Below are positions 1-6,968 of a stretch of DNA of 46,481 nucleotides, piece by piece (the stretch's first letter is position 1; each line of letters begins with the position of its first letter). Source of the stretch: Gemmatimonadota bacterium (lineage in GTDB: Bacteria; Gemmatimonadota; Gemmatimonadetes; Gemmatimonadales; GWC2-71-9); assembly GCA_022563595.1 (NCBI GenBank), contig JADFNB010000001.1, positions 129,416 through 175,896 on the forward strand, read 5' to 3'. A program made the translations under genes and the position numbers. A model generated the notes under the pieces. It saw only the letters and a program-made list of their open reading frames with translations, was not told the origin of the DNA and did no database searches.

Positions 1-497
1 AGGGTCCGCAACCGTCGCTGATCGATCTTGAGCCACTGGCCGATGGTGGATCCCAGGGCGGACCCGATCTGCACGATGGGCCCCTCGCGACCCACCGAGC
101 CACCGGTACCGATGCAGATACCAGATGCGAACATCTTGGCGAGTACGACACGCGGCCGGATCCGCCCGCCGTGGAGTGCTACGGCTTCCATGACCTCTGG
201 CACGCCGTGGCCCTTCGCCTCGCGCGCAAAGAAGTGGACGATGAGCCCGACAGCCAAGCCACCGAGCGCAGGTACCAGGATCTTCCACCAGAACGGCAAA
301 CCGGCCAGGTAGTCGAGTGTGTACGGTCCCTGGTGCCAGGCGACCCGGTTCACCCACTGGATGAGCAGGCGGAACCCGACGGCGCAGAGCCCGCCGAGCA
401 GTCCGATGACGAGCGCCACCAGGACCATGTACATCTGGTCGGTCTGGCGGAGCCCGTCGTGGGCCCGCTTCACCGAGGCGAGGGCTCGTGCCAACAT
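1..497 (-). CDS. CLC-family chloride channel/transporter, N-terminal part (truncated by window edge)
   Basis: Reading the minus strand from the ATG at 497 gives about 165 residues with no stop, running off the left edge. It begins MLARALASVKRAHDG and has a first membrane span near residues 24-41 (VLVALVIGLLGGLCAVGF). Later comes GHGVPEVMEA, in the place of the chloride-binding GSGIPE loop, and then GTGGSVGREGPIVQIGSALGS, which contains the GREGP signature with the gating glutamate. CLC proteins are homodimeric membrane proteins that are either Cl- channels or Cl-/H+ antiporters; the proton-glutamate region lies outside the window, so the mode cannot be told. His replaces the usual Ser of the GSGIP loop, a variant I recall from other bacterial CLC proteins. 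The gene is divergent from the zinc-ribbon/SH3 gene, with about 50 bp between starts. Confidence 0.9.
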   Translation of the reverse strand, partial: MLARALASVKRAHDGLRQTDQMYMVLVALVIGLLGGLCAVGFRLLIQWVNRVAWHQGPYTLDYLAGLPFWWKILVPALGGLAVGLIVHFFAREAKGHGVPEVMEAVALHGGRIRPRVVLAKMFASGICIGTGGSVGREGPIVQIGSALGSTIGQWLKIDQRRLRT

Positions 498-547
498 GCG
501 GCCTCAATCTACAACGTTCACGCACACCGGACGTTAGCTTTCATCTC

Positions 548-1246
548 GTGACCCTGATCAAGTGCCCCGAGTGCGGCCACACGGTACTGAGCGTAGCCTC
601 GACCTGCCCGAGCTGCTCGCGGCGACTCACGCCCGATCCCATCGCCGCTGGTGGGCTGAACGACCTCGTGGAGTGCCCGCGTTGCAGCAAGCTGCTGGAT
701 CGCCGGACGCCCACCTGCCGGCACTGCGGGTACGCCGCACGTCGCGCGCGTCGCGTGCGCCGCGCCGCCGTCATCGCCGCGGGCGTGACCGTCGTGGCTG
801 TGATCTGGGGCATCTCTCTCAAGGCGCCGCCACCGGACGAGACCGCCGCGCGCACAGTGCCGACGCCAGAGGAACCGGCGGGCCCGTTAGAGGAAATGAT
901 GATCGCGCGAGCGGCGCCCGACACGACCGCGACAGACCTACCGGCCGCCCGGCCCGGCCTAGCGCCACCGCCGGAGCCTCCGGAACCGATCCCGACCGAT
1001 CGCCCAGCGCGCTGGACCAACAACTGGGTAAATGTCAGGGAGGATCGTTCGGGCGATGCGCCGGTCGTGCGGATCCTGCGGCCGGGAACACGCGTTGAGG
1101 TTGGTGATCGCGCGCGTGGCTGGTGGGCCGTGTCCATCGATGGTGTGCCCGTGGGCTACGTGGCGAGCGATCTACTGGACACCGTGCCGCCGGCTCCCTC
1201 CGATTCAGCGCCGCTCGGCGCCATGTTCTTCCTTCTCCGCCTCTAA
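548..1246 (+). CDS. Membrane-anchored zinc-ribbon protein with C-terminal SH3-type domain
   Basis: About 232 residues from a GTG start (VTLIKCPECGH). An upstream in-frame ATG at 488 would overlap the divergent CLC start and adds residues unlike the domain, so GTG is preferred. Two zinc ribbons are visible: CPEC...CPSC and CPRC...CRHC within the first 65 residues. A basic patch (RRARRVRRA) is followed by one membrane span (AAVIAAGVTVVAVIWGISL), then a Pro/Ala/Glu-rich linker of about 80 residues. Last comes an SH3b-like domain (WVNVREDRSGDAPVVRILRPG...GWWAVSIDGVPVGYVASDLL). Known: SH3b domains often bind peptidoglycan or peptides. Inferred topology is cytoplasmic zinc ribbons with the SH3 domain outside the inner membrane. 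The specific role is unknown. Confidence 0.8.
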   Translation: MTLIKCPECGHTVLSVASTCPSCSRRLTPDPIAAGGLNDLVECPRCSKLLDRRTPTCRHCGYAARRARRVRRAAVIAAGVTVVAVIWGISLKAPPPDETAARTVPTPEEPAGPLEEMMIARAAPDTTATDLPAARPGLAPPPEPPEPIPTDRPARWTNNWVNVREDRSGDAPVVRILRPGTRVEVGDRARGWWAVSIDGVPVGYVASDLLDTVPPAPSDSAPLGAMFFLLRL

Positions 1247-1372
1247 TACCGCGGCTTCGCCGCCTCGATGGCGTGCGCTTCCACCGGCCCGCATCGCGGT
1301 GTAAGGCAACCGCGTGATCGCCGATCTACAATCGCCAGGGTGGCTTTGAGGCAGTCGCCAGAGATCACACTT

Positions 1373-2014
1373 TCACCACAGCGGGACATCGAGTGCGACA
1401 AGGAGTGAGAATGCCTGTGCACGATACTCGCGCTCCACGCCTGCAGCCCTGAGCTTCGCCAGGGGTTGCAGCATTTGCGTGAAGCGTGCCTCGATCCAAA
1501 GATCCCCGCGACCCCACGGAAAGCGCCCGCCAACGGCGCCAAGATACCCAAAGGTCGTAGCGGCCCGCCCGACACACGGATCGGTCGGGGTCACCGCGAG
1601 AGTCCCGGTGCAGGCAACCCGAAGCCCCACCGTCGCGCCCGCCCGCAGGAAGGTTCGGTGATCCCGAAACGGAAGTGCGACAACGGAAACTGGGAGCTGC
1701 ACCGTGTGGGCCCGCAGGTCGAGGCTCTCCCAAAAACACCCCTCCGCGATGCACCCGCCATGAAGACCGGAATACAGTTCCTGGGCGTAGGCGAACTCAG
1801 CCTGGAGCCGCAGCCAGGGGATCAGCACCCTGCCCAGACGCACGGCAACGTAAGGGCCGAACTTGTCACCGGGCGCGCCAGATACCCCTGCCATCGCCGC
1901 TGCGCGCCATTCCTGAGCCTTCAGACACGGAGGCACGAGGCTCAGAAGCCCAGCGCTGAAGCAGGCCGCCCAGAGGAGGCTCACAGCCCGAGTGGCGCTG
2001 CTCGCCTTGTGCAT
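1373..2014 (-). CDS. Outer-membrane beta-barrel-like secreted protein
   Basis: 213 residues. The ATG at 2014 overlaps the TGA of the upstream Mth938-domain gene by one base (TGATG), indicating translational coupling; a GTG two codons earlier is possible. The N-terminus is a signal peptide with a hydrophobic stretch and a likely cleavage after LKAQ. The mature part alternates short strands (GPYVAVRLGRVLIPWLRLQAEFAYAQ, FLRAGATVGLRVAC, LWIEARFTQML, AFSLLVALDVPLW) and ends in an aromatic residue, as expected for a small outer-membrane beta-barrel. Four cysteines in the middle could form periplasmic disulfides. The specific family is not recognised. Confidence 0.7.
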   Translation of the reverse strand: MHKASSATRAVSLLWAACFSAGLLSLVPPCLKAQEWRAAAMAGVSGAPGDKFGPYVAVRLGRVLIPWLRLQAEFAYAQELYSGLHGGCIAEGCFWESLDLRAHTVQLPVSVVALPFRDHRTFLRAGATVGLRVACTGTLAVTPTDPCVGRAATTFGYLGAVGGRFPWGRGDLWIEARFTQMLQPLAKLRAAGVEREYRAQAFSLLVALDVPLW

Positions 2015-2376
2015 CAGCACGTCACGTGGAACAGCCCGATACTCTTCTGCGGCGCGGCGTTCCAGGTGGCAATCGCGCCCGGAGTTGAGAGCAACCGCAC
2101 CGCTACGTTCCGCCGCCGGAAGTACTCGGCTGCTTCCTCGGAGAGGCGCACGCTGTCATACTGACCTGAGCCGACGATGAGCGTGGTCGCCCCGTCCTCG
2201 TAGATGTGCTTGGCCTCTTCCAGCGAGATCGTATGGGAGGTGCCGTAGACGCGCTTGGAGAGCTTCTTCTTGCGCTTCTCGACCGTGCCGTCGAGCCTGA
2301 TGAGCACGTCGTGCTCGTGCCGCTCCCCGTCAAGCTCGAGCCAGCCGAATCCGGTGCGATCCAAATGCGGGCGCAT
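2014..2376 (-). CDS. Mth938-domain (NDUFAF3-like) protein
   Basis: 120 residues. The ATG at 2376 is chosen because a GAAGAGG ribosome-binding site lies upstream (plus-strand 2385-2391); a start 39 bases further up would put that site inside the gene. The sequence follows the Mth938/DUF498 pattern: FGWLELDGERHEHDVLIRLDGTVEKRKKKLSKRVYGTSHTISLEEAKHI, then TLIVGSGQYDSVRLSEEAAEYFRRRNVAVRLLSTPGAIATWN and C-terminal IGLFHVTC. Family members are small alpha/beta proteins; the eukaryotic relative NDUFAF3 assists respiratory complex I assembly, while bacterial functions are largely undefined. It leads a two-gene unit with the beta-barrel gene. Confidence 0.85.
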   Translation of the reverse strand: MRPHLDRTGFGWLELDGERHEHDVLIRLDGTVEKRKKKLSKRVYGTSHTISLEEAKHIYEDGATTLIVGSGQYDSVRLSEEAAEYFRRRNVAVRLLSTPGAIATWNAAPQKSIGLFHVTC

Positions 2377-2499
2377 GTTACCAACCTCTTCCATTGACCG
2401 GACCAACACTATCACGCATTCCCACCGCGCCCGTCAGCTCCCGGCGCATTGCTTGCCACCCTTGGGCAATCAAGCAGCCGTCATGAATGGCTTGCCGAC

Positions 2500-2937
2500 T
2501 CAGTCTGACCGAAACGCAGCTACAAGGGCTCGCGCGTCCTCCCGGGCGCTGCTGGACACGGCCGTGTGGGAGAGCCGCACTGAGTCCAGCAGGCGCCATG
2601 TCGCAGCCTCCACCGACAGCCTTGGCAGGTCGGGCCAGGGACCGGACTCGAGCGTGATTGCCAGGGCATCCTCGACTTCACCCGCCTGGCGGCGAGCGTG
2701 CAGCACGTGCCGGGTTCGCCGACTCGGTCCGGTATGCGACGTCCACACAGACGGTTCAGGTCCTTCAGGAGTGGCCCGGTACTCGAGTCCGTAGCCACGT
2801 GCCACAAGCCAGGCAGCGATTGCCTCCCTCTGGCCACGAAGATCATCGGGGATGGCCGCAGCAACGGTGTAGGTCCGCGCCGCACAGCCGACCACCAACA
2901 ATGAGAGGGTTAGCGTGACCGCTCGCAACCAGTTCAT
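2500..2937 (-). CDS. Small predicted lipoprotein
   Basis: 145 residues from the ATG at 2937; the reading frame continues upstream, but that part is Arg/Cys-rich and non-coding in character. The N-terminus MNWLRAVTLTLSLLVVGCAA is a lipoprotein signal peptide with lipobox VVGC, lipidated Cys near residue 18. The rest is soluble: DDLRGQREAIAAWLVARGYGLEYRATPEGPEPSVW, a basic middle (TGPSRRTRHVLHARRQ) and LAITLESGPWPDLPRLSVEAATWRLLDSVRLSHTAV. No known domain is recognised. It is the last gene outside the tRNA-derived repeat at 3131, so it probably marks the chromosomal side of the island border. Confidence 0.65.
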   Translation of the reverse strand: MNWLRAVTLTLSLLVVGCAARTYTVAAAIPDDLRGQREAIAAWLVARGYGLEYRATPEGPEPSVWTSHTGPSRRTRHVLHARRQAGEVEDALAITLESGPWPDLPRLSVEAATWRLLDSVRLSHTAVSSSAREDARALVAAFRSD

Positions 2938-3130
2938 TTCAGCCGCGGACGTAGTAGCGCGCCAGGCGCAACCATCGAGCAGGTCGGCCCAACGATCCTG
3001 GGCTCGAGATTGACATGAGCATGGCCACCTCCGGTGGCAGGACCGGCATCGGCGCCGGCGGACGACAGATGCGCACAAGTCTCTCACTTTCTCGACACAG
3101 CGTCAACCAATGCGGATGCCAGGCGATTAC

Positions 3131-3150
3131 ATAGCGGAGGAGGGACTCGA
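3131..3150. repeat. 20-bp exact direct repeat of the tRNA 3' end (candidate distal att site)
   Basis: These 20 bases match 10534-10553 exactly and in the same orientation. At 10534-10553 they form part of the T-loop, the 3' half of the T stem and the 3' acceptor strand of the CAT-anticodon tRNA. Similarity stops abruptly on both sides. A lone tRNA 3'-end copy on the downstream side of an intact tRNA gene is the classic footprint of a tyrosine-recombinase integration event. Chance identity of this length within 46 kb is negligible. Confidence 0.8.
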
Positions 3151-3165
3151 TCCGGCTTCCGTCCC

Positions 3166-3583
3166 TCAGATCAGTGTGAGGAAAACGGCGACCACATCGG
3201 GATCGAAATGCGTCCCCGCTTCGCTCAGGATGTACTCGCGAACGCGCTCAGTGGACCAACCCTCGCGATACGGACGATCGGATTTCAGCGCGTCCCAAAC
3301 ATCGACGACCGCAAACATACGAGCGGTACGCGGAATAGCGAGCACGAACTGACCCACCCGACTGGTCCGGAACGACCGGTGGGAGAAATAGCGATGATAC
3401 CCGGCCGTGACCGCGAACATGAGCGCGACGTACAGAGCGGCGCAGATGGCGAGCGTCTGGGCTGGTCACTCCGGTCCAGATAGCGGCCACGTAGACCACG
3501 TGGACCAGCACGAACGGGAGCGGTGCGGGATAGATGATGTCGTCATGGTGATCATCGCCCGGCGCATCGGTGAGCGGGATCAT
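3166..3583 (-). pseudogene. Chimeric remnant: frameshifted fatty-acid desaturase N-terminus joined to an HD-GYP C-terminus
   Basis: From the ATG at 3583 one frame reads MIPLTDAPGDDHHDDIIYPAP, then LPFVLVHVVYVAAIWTGVTSP, a membrane segment like the start of acyl-CoA desaturases. Near 3475 the homology moves to another frame: QTLAICAALYVALMFAVTAG followed by YHRYFSHRSFRTSR, which holds the first desaturase histidine box (HRYFSH). After about 28 residues of that frame (from 3420) the desaturase ends in FVLA and continues directly as IPRTARMFAVVDVWDALKSD and RPYREGWSTERVREYILSEA GTHFDPDVV. That is the C-terminal tail of an HD-GYP cyclic-di-GMP phosphodiesterase. Both parents are therefore truncated: the desaturase lacks its later His boxes and the HD-GYP part lacks its HD and GYP residues. 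It lies just inside the distal att-like repeat. Confidence 0.75.
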
Positions 3584-3720
3584 GGTCCTGAACGGGGCCA
3601 CACAGATCCTTACGCGGGTCGTGGTGCATGGAGGCGACCCGCGGGACCGAGCCCCGGCATCACGCATCCTGGCGATCTAGCCCACTGGCCGGAGCCCGAA
3701 GCATCAGTCGCGAGGCCGCG

Positions 3721-3749
3721 TTGCGTCGGCGGCCATGTTATATTGATAT
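3721..3749 (+). promoter_or_regulatory. Candidate sigma-70-type promoter upstream of the 3768 gene
   Basis: TTGCGT at 3721-3726 is separated by 17 bp from TGATAT at 3744-3749, in a short AT-rich patch that stands out from the GC-rich surroundings. It sits 18 bp before the GTG at 3768. An overlapping TATATT at 3739-3744 is an alternative -10 with worse spacing. Prediction from sequence only. Confidence 0.3.
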
Positions 3750-3767
3750 GATGCCGCGCGCACCGGA

Positions 3768-4040
3768 GTGCCACGTTCCCCTCACCGGGCCCTTCACCGG
3801 AACTGGGATCTGAGTTCGCTTTCCTACAAGGGTTTCGCGATCACCCCTCGTACCTTTCAGATACGGGGCTCGGGACGCTGGACGCTCGACCTACTGATCG
3901 GTCGCCACAAGTCCTTGCGTGCGTTCAGCGGATCCACCACCTACCCCACCGAAGAAGCGGCGGTCAAGGGCTGCCACGCGTTCGCGCAGCGCATCATCGA
4001 CGGGTGCGTCCCCAATTACTCGGTCGACGACCTCTTGTGA
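3768..4040 (+). CDS. Small conserved-type protein with a 'YKGF...TEEAA...RIIDG' pattern
   Basis: 90 residues from a GTG; no other good start is seen, and the first about 18 residues look non-conserved. The core reads LSYKGFAITPRTFQIRGSGR, WTLDLLIGRHKSLRAFSG, TTYPTEEAAVKGCHAFAQRIIDG. It resembles short bacterial proteins in which two beta strands precede a 'ptreEAi..a...gr.iIDG' helix. The molecular function of that group is not known to me. It is the first of three closely spaced plus-strand small genes (next starts at 4077). Confidence 0.55.
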   Translation: MPRSPHRALHRNWDLSSLSYKGFAITPRTFQIRGSGRWTLDLLIGRHKSLRAFSGSTTYPTEEAAVKGCHAFAQRIIDGCVPNYSVDDLL

Positions 4041-4076
4041 CGCCCGCACCCGGACGACCGCACGGGACGATCTCGT

Positions 4077-4334
4077 ATGAGTAAGTACGCGGCCGAGCAG
4101 CGGCGGCTCACGTATCGCGGCCGCGAGTTCCATTTCGTGTCCTATGAGGGACAGCGCGCGAACCCGAAACGAGAACAACTCGCTACCGATCCCGCCTGGT
4201 TCCTGATGAACGCGGGGACACGGTGGGAGGTCATGCCCCACCGGCCGGGTCAAGCCCGGGAGGAACTCGACCGATTGTTTGCGGAGTGGCTCGAGATCCA
4301 CGTGTTCCAATCACATGCGCAGAACGGAGGATAA
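4077..4334 (+). CDS. Small hypothetical protein
   Basis: 85 residues, MSKYAAEQRRLTYRGREFHF and onward: VSYEGQRANPKREQLATDPAWFLMNAGTRWEVMPHRPGQ, then AREELDRLFAEWLEIHVFQ. It is charged, with no membrane span or signal peptide. The motif 'TYRGREFHFVSYEG' near the start and an amphipathic helix at the end suggest a compact soluble domain. The family is not recognised. It starts 37 bp after the preceding gene and ends just before the next, whose ribosome-binding site (GGAGG) overlaps its last codons, so the three probably form one transcription unit. Confidence 0.55.
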   Translation: MSKYAAEQRRLTYRGREFHFVSYEGQRANPKREQLATDPAWFLMNAGTRWEVMPHRPGQAREELDRLFAEWLEIHVFQSHAQNGG

Positions 4335-4337
4335 TCC

Positions 4338-4535
4338 GTGGCGAGACCCGGACCGGCGACGTTCGAGAAGCGCAAGCGCGAGCTTGCCAAGAAGAAGAGA
4401 CGCCAAGAGAAGCTCGAGCGCCGTGCTCAGCGGAAAGAGCAGAAAGCGCAGGATTCGGCCAACTCGTCCGATTCCGGCGTCGATCCCGACCTCATTGGGA
4501 TCGTCCCAGGCCCTCAGCCACCTCTTATCGACTAG
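4338..4535 (+). CDS. Short highly basic conserved hypothetical protein
   Basis: 65 residues from a GTG at 4338, preceded by GGAGG at 4326-4330. MARPGPATFEKRKRELAKKK leads into a Lys/Arg/Glu helix (RRQEKLERRAQRKEQKAQD), then an acidic-hydrophobic tail ending DPDLIGIVPGPQPPLID. I recall near-identical small proteins with the 'MARPGPATFEKR.RELAKKE..QEK..RR' start and 'GIVPGPQPP' end from Gemmatimonadota and other soil bacteria. No function is established; the long charged helix suggests nucleic-acid or ribosome binding, which is inference. A terminator-like hairpin follows immediately. Confidence 0.75.
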   Translation: MARPGPATFEKRKRELAKKKRRQEKLERRAQRKEQKAQDSANSSDSGVDPDLIGIVPGPQPPLID

Positions 4536-4536
4536 C

Positions 4537-4562
4537 GGCCACGACCTGAGACGGTCGTGGCC
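4537..4562 (+). terminator. Hairpin terminator after the small-gene cluster
   Basis: A perfect 10-bp stem (4537-4546 with 4553-4562) and a 6-nt loop begin two bases after the stop codon of the 4338-4535 gene. The stem is followed by CCTCTT rather than a strong T run, so it is an imperfect intrinsic terminator or a 3'-end stabiliser. Confidence 0.6.
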
Positions 4563-4688
4563 CCTCTTGCAAGCTCCGGGACGGAAACCCCGGCGCGACG
4601 CGCGCGTCCATGAAGAGCCAAATTCGAAAGCGTGCGGGCCTGAGGCTCGGCTTGCAGGGAGCAGCCACATGTTTGGACAAGCGGAGAG

Positions 4689-4988
4689 ATCGCCGCCTTC
4701 ACCATACTCTCGCTGGCAGCATGCGGGGGTGATATTGCCTCATCCAATGACGAGGGCGACCCGAGGCCCCTGAACCTGACAGACCAAGAGGTCGCCCACG
4801 CCGCTAATGCGATTACGGGCCCAGGACGGCCTCAGTGGGGTGAGCGCTTGTATTGGCTCCCGGTTCCACAGTGGGGGTGGTGCACTGAGCAATGCCTGCA
4901 GGCGTACGGACTCATCGGCACTCACTCGCACCAATCTGAAGAACAACAAGCACTTGCAGCGCGACGCGTCAGAGCACAATCACGATGA
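4689..4988 (+). pseudogene. Lipoprotein-like reading frame with no canonical start
   Basis: The frame (open from 4644) reads IAAFTILSLAACGGDIASSN and DEGDPRPLNLTDQEVAHAAN, then AITGPGRPQWGERLYWLPVPQWGWCTEQCLQAYGLIG, stopping at TGA 4986-4988. FTILSLAACGG is a convincing lipobox (LAAC), and the mature part with Trp and paired Cys residues looks coding. Upstream to the previous stop there is no ATG, GTG or TTG in frame; an ATG at 4669 is in another frame. The gene has probably lost its start by a small indel, or uses a rare ATC start. The family is not recognised. Confidence 0.4.
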
Positions 4989-5173
4989 GTCCGGCTGAAT
5001 CACACTGAGTTAGCATACTTTAGGCATAGTAGACGGAGGCTCGCATCATTGCGCGGTGCTGCAACCAAGACACGGATCACTCACGTTCCGTATGCGGCCG
5101 GCCCACCGGACACCAGCTCCTCACGCGCCCTCGCGGCCATGGAGCTATCTTGCACCTTGGCCCCTCTCTACGG

Positions 5174-6169
5174 ATGACACGCATGCCGCAACGCGCCCTC
5201 TTGCTCATAGTCCTCTGCCTGCTGGCCTTGCCATCCACTTCCGCCGCCCAGCAGGAGCGACCTCGCTTCATGCTCGTCGTCCACGGCGGGGCGGGCACGA
5301 TTCTCCGCGAGAACATGACCGCCGAGCGGGAGCGCCAGTACCGCCATACGCTCACGACGGCCATCCGCGCCGGCTACGATGTCCTCAACGGCGGCGGCCG
5401 GTCACTCGATGCGGTGGTTGCCGTCATCAGTCGACTCGAGAACTCACCGCTCTTCAACGCGGGTAAGGGTGCGGTCTTCACCAACGCCGGTACCAACGAG
5501 CTGGACGCATCGATCATGGACGGCCGGACCGGGAACGCTGGGGCTGTTGCCGGTGTCATCCACATCAAGAACCCTATCGTGCTCGCACGCCTCGTGATGG
5601 AGGAGTCACCACATGTCATGCTGGCACGCGAGGGCGCCGAGGCGTTCGCCGTCGAACACGGCATGGATACCGTACCGGCTGAGTACTTCTACACCGAGCG
5701 GCGCCATCGGCAACTGGAGCGCGCCCAAGCCGACGAGGAGCACGGGACGGTGGGTGTCGTGGCGCTCGACCAGTTCGGTGACCTGGCGGCGGGCACCTCG
5801 ACGGGCGGCATGACCAACAAGCGCTGGGGCCGCATCGGCGATTCGCCGATCATCTCAGCCGGTACCTGGGCGAACAACGACAACTGCGCCGTATCGGGCA
5901 CGGGACACGGCGAGTTCTTCATCCGCAACGCCGTCGCGCGCGACATCTGCGCGCGCGTACAGTACCTCGGCGAATCGGTCGAAGAGGCCGCAGACTTCGT
6001 CATCAACGAGAAGCTCGTGGCGCAGCATGCCGACGGCGGGGTGATCGTGCTCGACCGGAACGGGAACTTCGCCGCCACGTTCAACACGCCCGGTATGTAC
6101 CGTGGGTGGGTCGGGCCCGACGGTACCATCGTCGTGCGGATCTACGAGGAGGGCGCGACCGACCGGTAG
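5174..6169 (+). CDS. Exported isoaspartyl peptidase/L-asparaginase (Ntn-hydrolase)
   Basis: 331 residues from the ATG at 5174. MTRMPQRALLLIVLCLLALP then STSAAQQ is a signal peptide, so the enzyme is likely periplasmic or secreted. The family (plant-type asparaginase/IaaA) hydrolyses isoaspartyl dipeptides and asparagine after autocleavage before a threonine. Visible motifs: LVVHGGAGT, LFNAGKGAVFTNAG, LDASIMDG, then EEHGTVGVVALD with the nucleophile Thr192, AGTSTGGMTNKRWGRIGDSP and SGTGHGEFFIR. All key family motifs are present and the length is typical. It has no operon partner: the flanks are a start-less lipoprotein frame and a non-coding stretch. It lies within the region bounded by the tRNA-end repeats and appears to be the most intact enzyme there. 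Confidence 0.92.
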   Translation: MTRMPQRALLLIVLCLLALPSTSAAQQERPRFMLVVHGGAGTILRENMTAERERQYRHTLTTAIRAGYDVLNGGGRSLDAVVAVISRLENSPLFNAGKGAVFTNAGTNELDASIMDGRTGNAGAVAGVIHIKNPIVLARLVMEESPHVMLAREGAEAFAVEHGMDTVPAEYFYTERRHRQLERAQADEEHGTVGVVALDQFGDLAAGTSTGGMTNKRWGRIGDSPIISAGTWANNDNCAVSGTGHGEFFIRNAVARDICARVQYLGESVEEAADFVINEKLVAQHADGGVIVLDRNGNFAATFNTPGMYRGWVGPDGTIVVRIYEEGATDR

Positions 6170-6556
6170 CGCTCTCCAGGGCGGTCCAGCCCAGCATTTC
6201 TCTGCGCGGTATAGTGCTGGAATCAGCTATCCAGGCGGGCGCCTCAACGTGGGTGTGGAAGGACGAGTCATCGAGGCAGACGATATCCCGCAGGCGGCAT
6301 TGTGTGTGAGCTATGTGCCAGCAAACGGCGTCGAACTCCACACTGGTTATTCAAGCGCGTTCTCAGCGGGGGACTCACCCGTCCCTGTTCCCACCTCGAG
6401 GCGCTTCCAGGCCGCCCTGTCAGGTTCGCAACGCCAGACCCGACTACTTTCCCACTACTCTTAGCAGAATGTCGCGCTCACCGCGCTGCGTGCTCGCTCC
6501 CCGTTCAGTCATGGTGAGTTTTCACACGGCCTCAGCGCCTATTAGACGGCAGCGAC
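6170..6556. other. No gene recognised
   Basis: This stretch lies between the peptidase stop and the convergent hicA. Short open frames exist on both strands (for example the plus-strand frame containing LNVGVEGRVIEADDIPQAAL), but none has a ribosome-binding site, a known domain or coding character that I can support. Confidence 0.5.
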
Positions 6557-6742
6557 CTACAGCAGTTTCTTGAACTCCTCAATCGTGAGTCCAGCATCAC
6601 GGACAATTCCGCCCATGGTGAAGGCGTTCACCGGATTGGCTCGTGGTATCGTCAGGATCCGCCTACCGTCGGTCATGACAACGTGCTTGCCCTGGCGGGC
6701 GATGTGGAAACCGGCCTTCTCAAGAGCCCGAACCGCATCCAT
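6557..6742 (-). CDS. hicA: HicA-family mRNA interferase toxin (5' end possibly frameshifted)
   Basis: As read from the ATG at 6742 it is 61 residues: MDAVRALEKAGFHIARQGKH and VVMTDGRRILTIPRANPVNAFTMGGIVRDAGLTIEEFKKLL. This is the HicA double-stranded-RNA-binding-like fold, with the catalytic His in GKHVVM where family members usually have GSH. HicA toxins cleave mRNA and are neutralised by HicB. Just upstream, another frame encodes LPKLPGVDH, the expected HicA N-terminus, directly before DAVRALEKAGF; one extra C near 6743 separates the frames. The gene therefore either has a shortened start or carries a one-base insertion. It follows hicB with a 28-bp gap. Confidence 0.8.
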   Translation of the reverse strand: MDAVRALEKAGFHIARQGKHVVMTDGRRILTIPRANPVNAFTMGGIVRDAGLTIEEFKKLL

Positions 6743-6770
6743 GGTGATCGACGCCTGGAAGCTTCGGCAG

Positions 6771-6968
6771 CTAGACCGCTACGTCGATCTCACGAACATC
6801 GGCGTCCCCTAACTGCTCTTCCACAGCCTCGAGATACTCGCGTATTGCGTCGCCAATGTTCGTCAGGGCCTCCTGCTCCGTCGACCCTTGTGACCAGCAA
6901 CCGGGCAGGCCTGGCACGGACGCGGCGTAGCCTTCGTCGGAGGGGATCAGGGCAATCTTGTATTTCAT
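6771..6968 (-). CDS. hicB: HicB-family antitoxin
   Basis: 65 residues: MKYKIALIPSDEGYAASVPG, LPGCWSQGSTEQEALTNIGD and AIREYLEAVEEQLGDADVREIDVAV. This is the HicB partial RNase-H-like fold with the typical GYAASVPGLPGCWSQG strand-loop and EALTNIGDAIREYLE helix. An AGGAGG sits about 6 bp before the ATG, a strong ribosome-binding site. No separate C-terminal DNA-binding helix-turn-helix is apparent, so autoregulation may be weak or absent. HicB binds and blocks HicA; the order hicB then hicA is the less common one for this family. Confidence 0.88.
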   Translation of the reverse strand: MKYKIALIPSDEGYAASVPGLPGCWSQGSTEQEALTNIGDAIREYLEAVEEQLGDADVREIDVAV

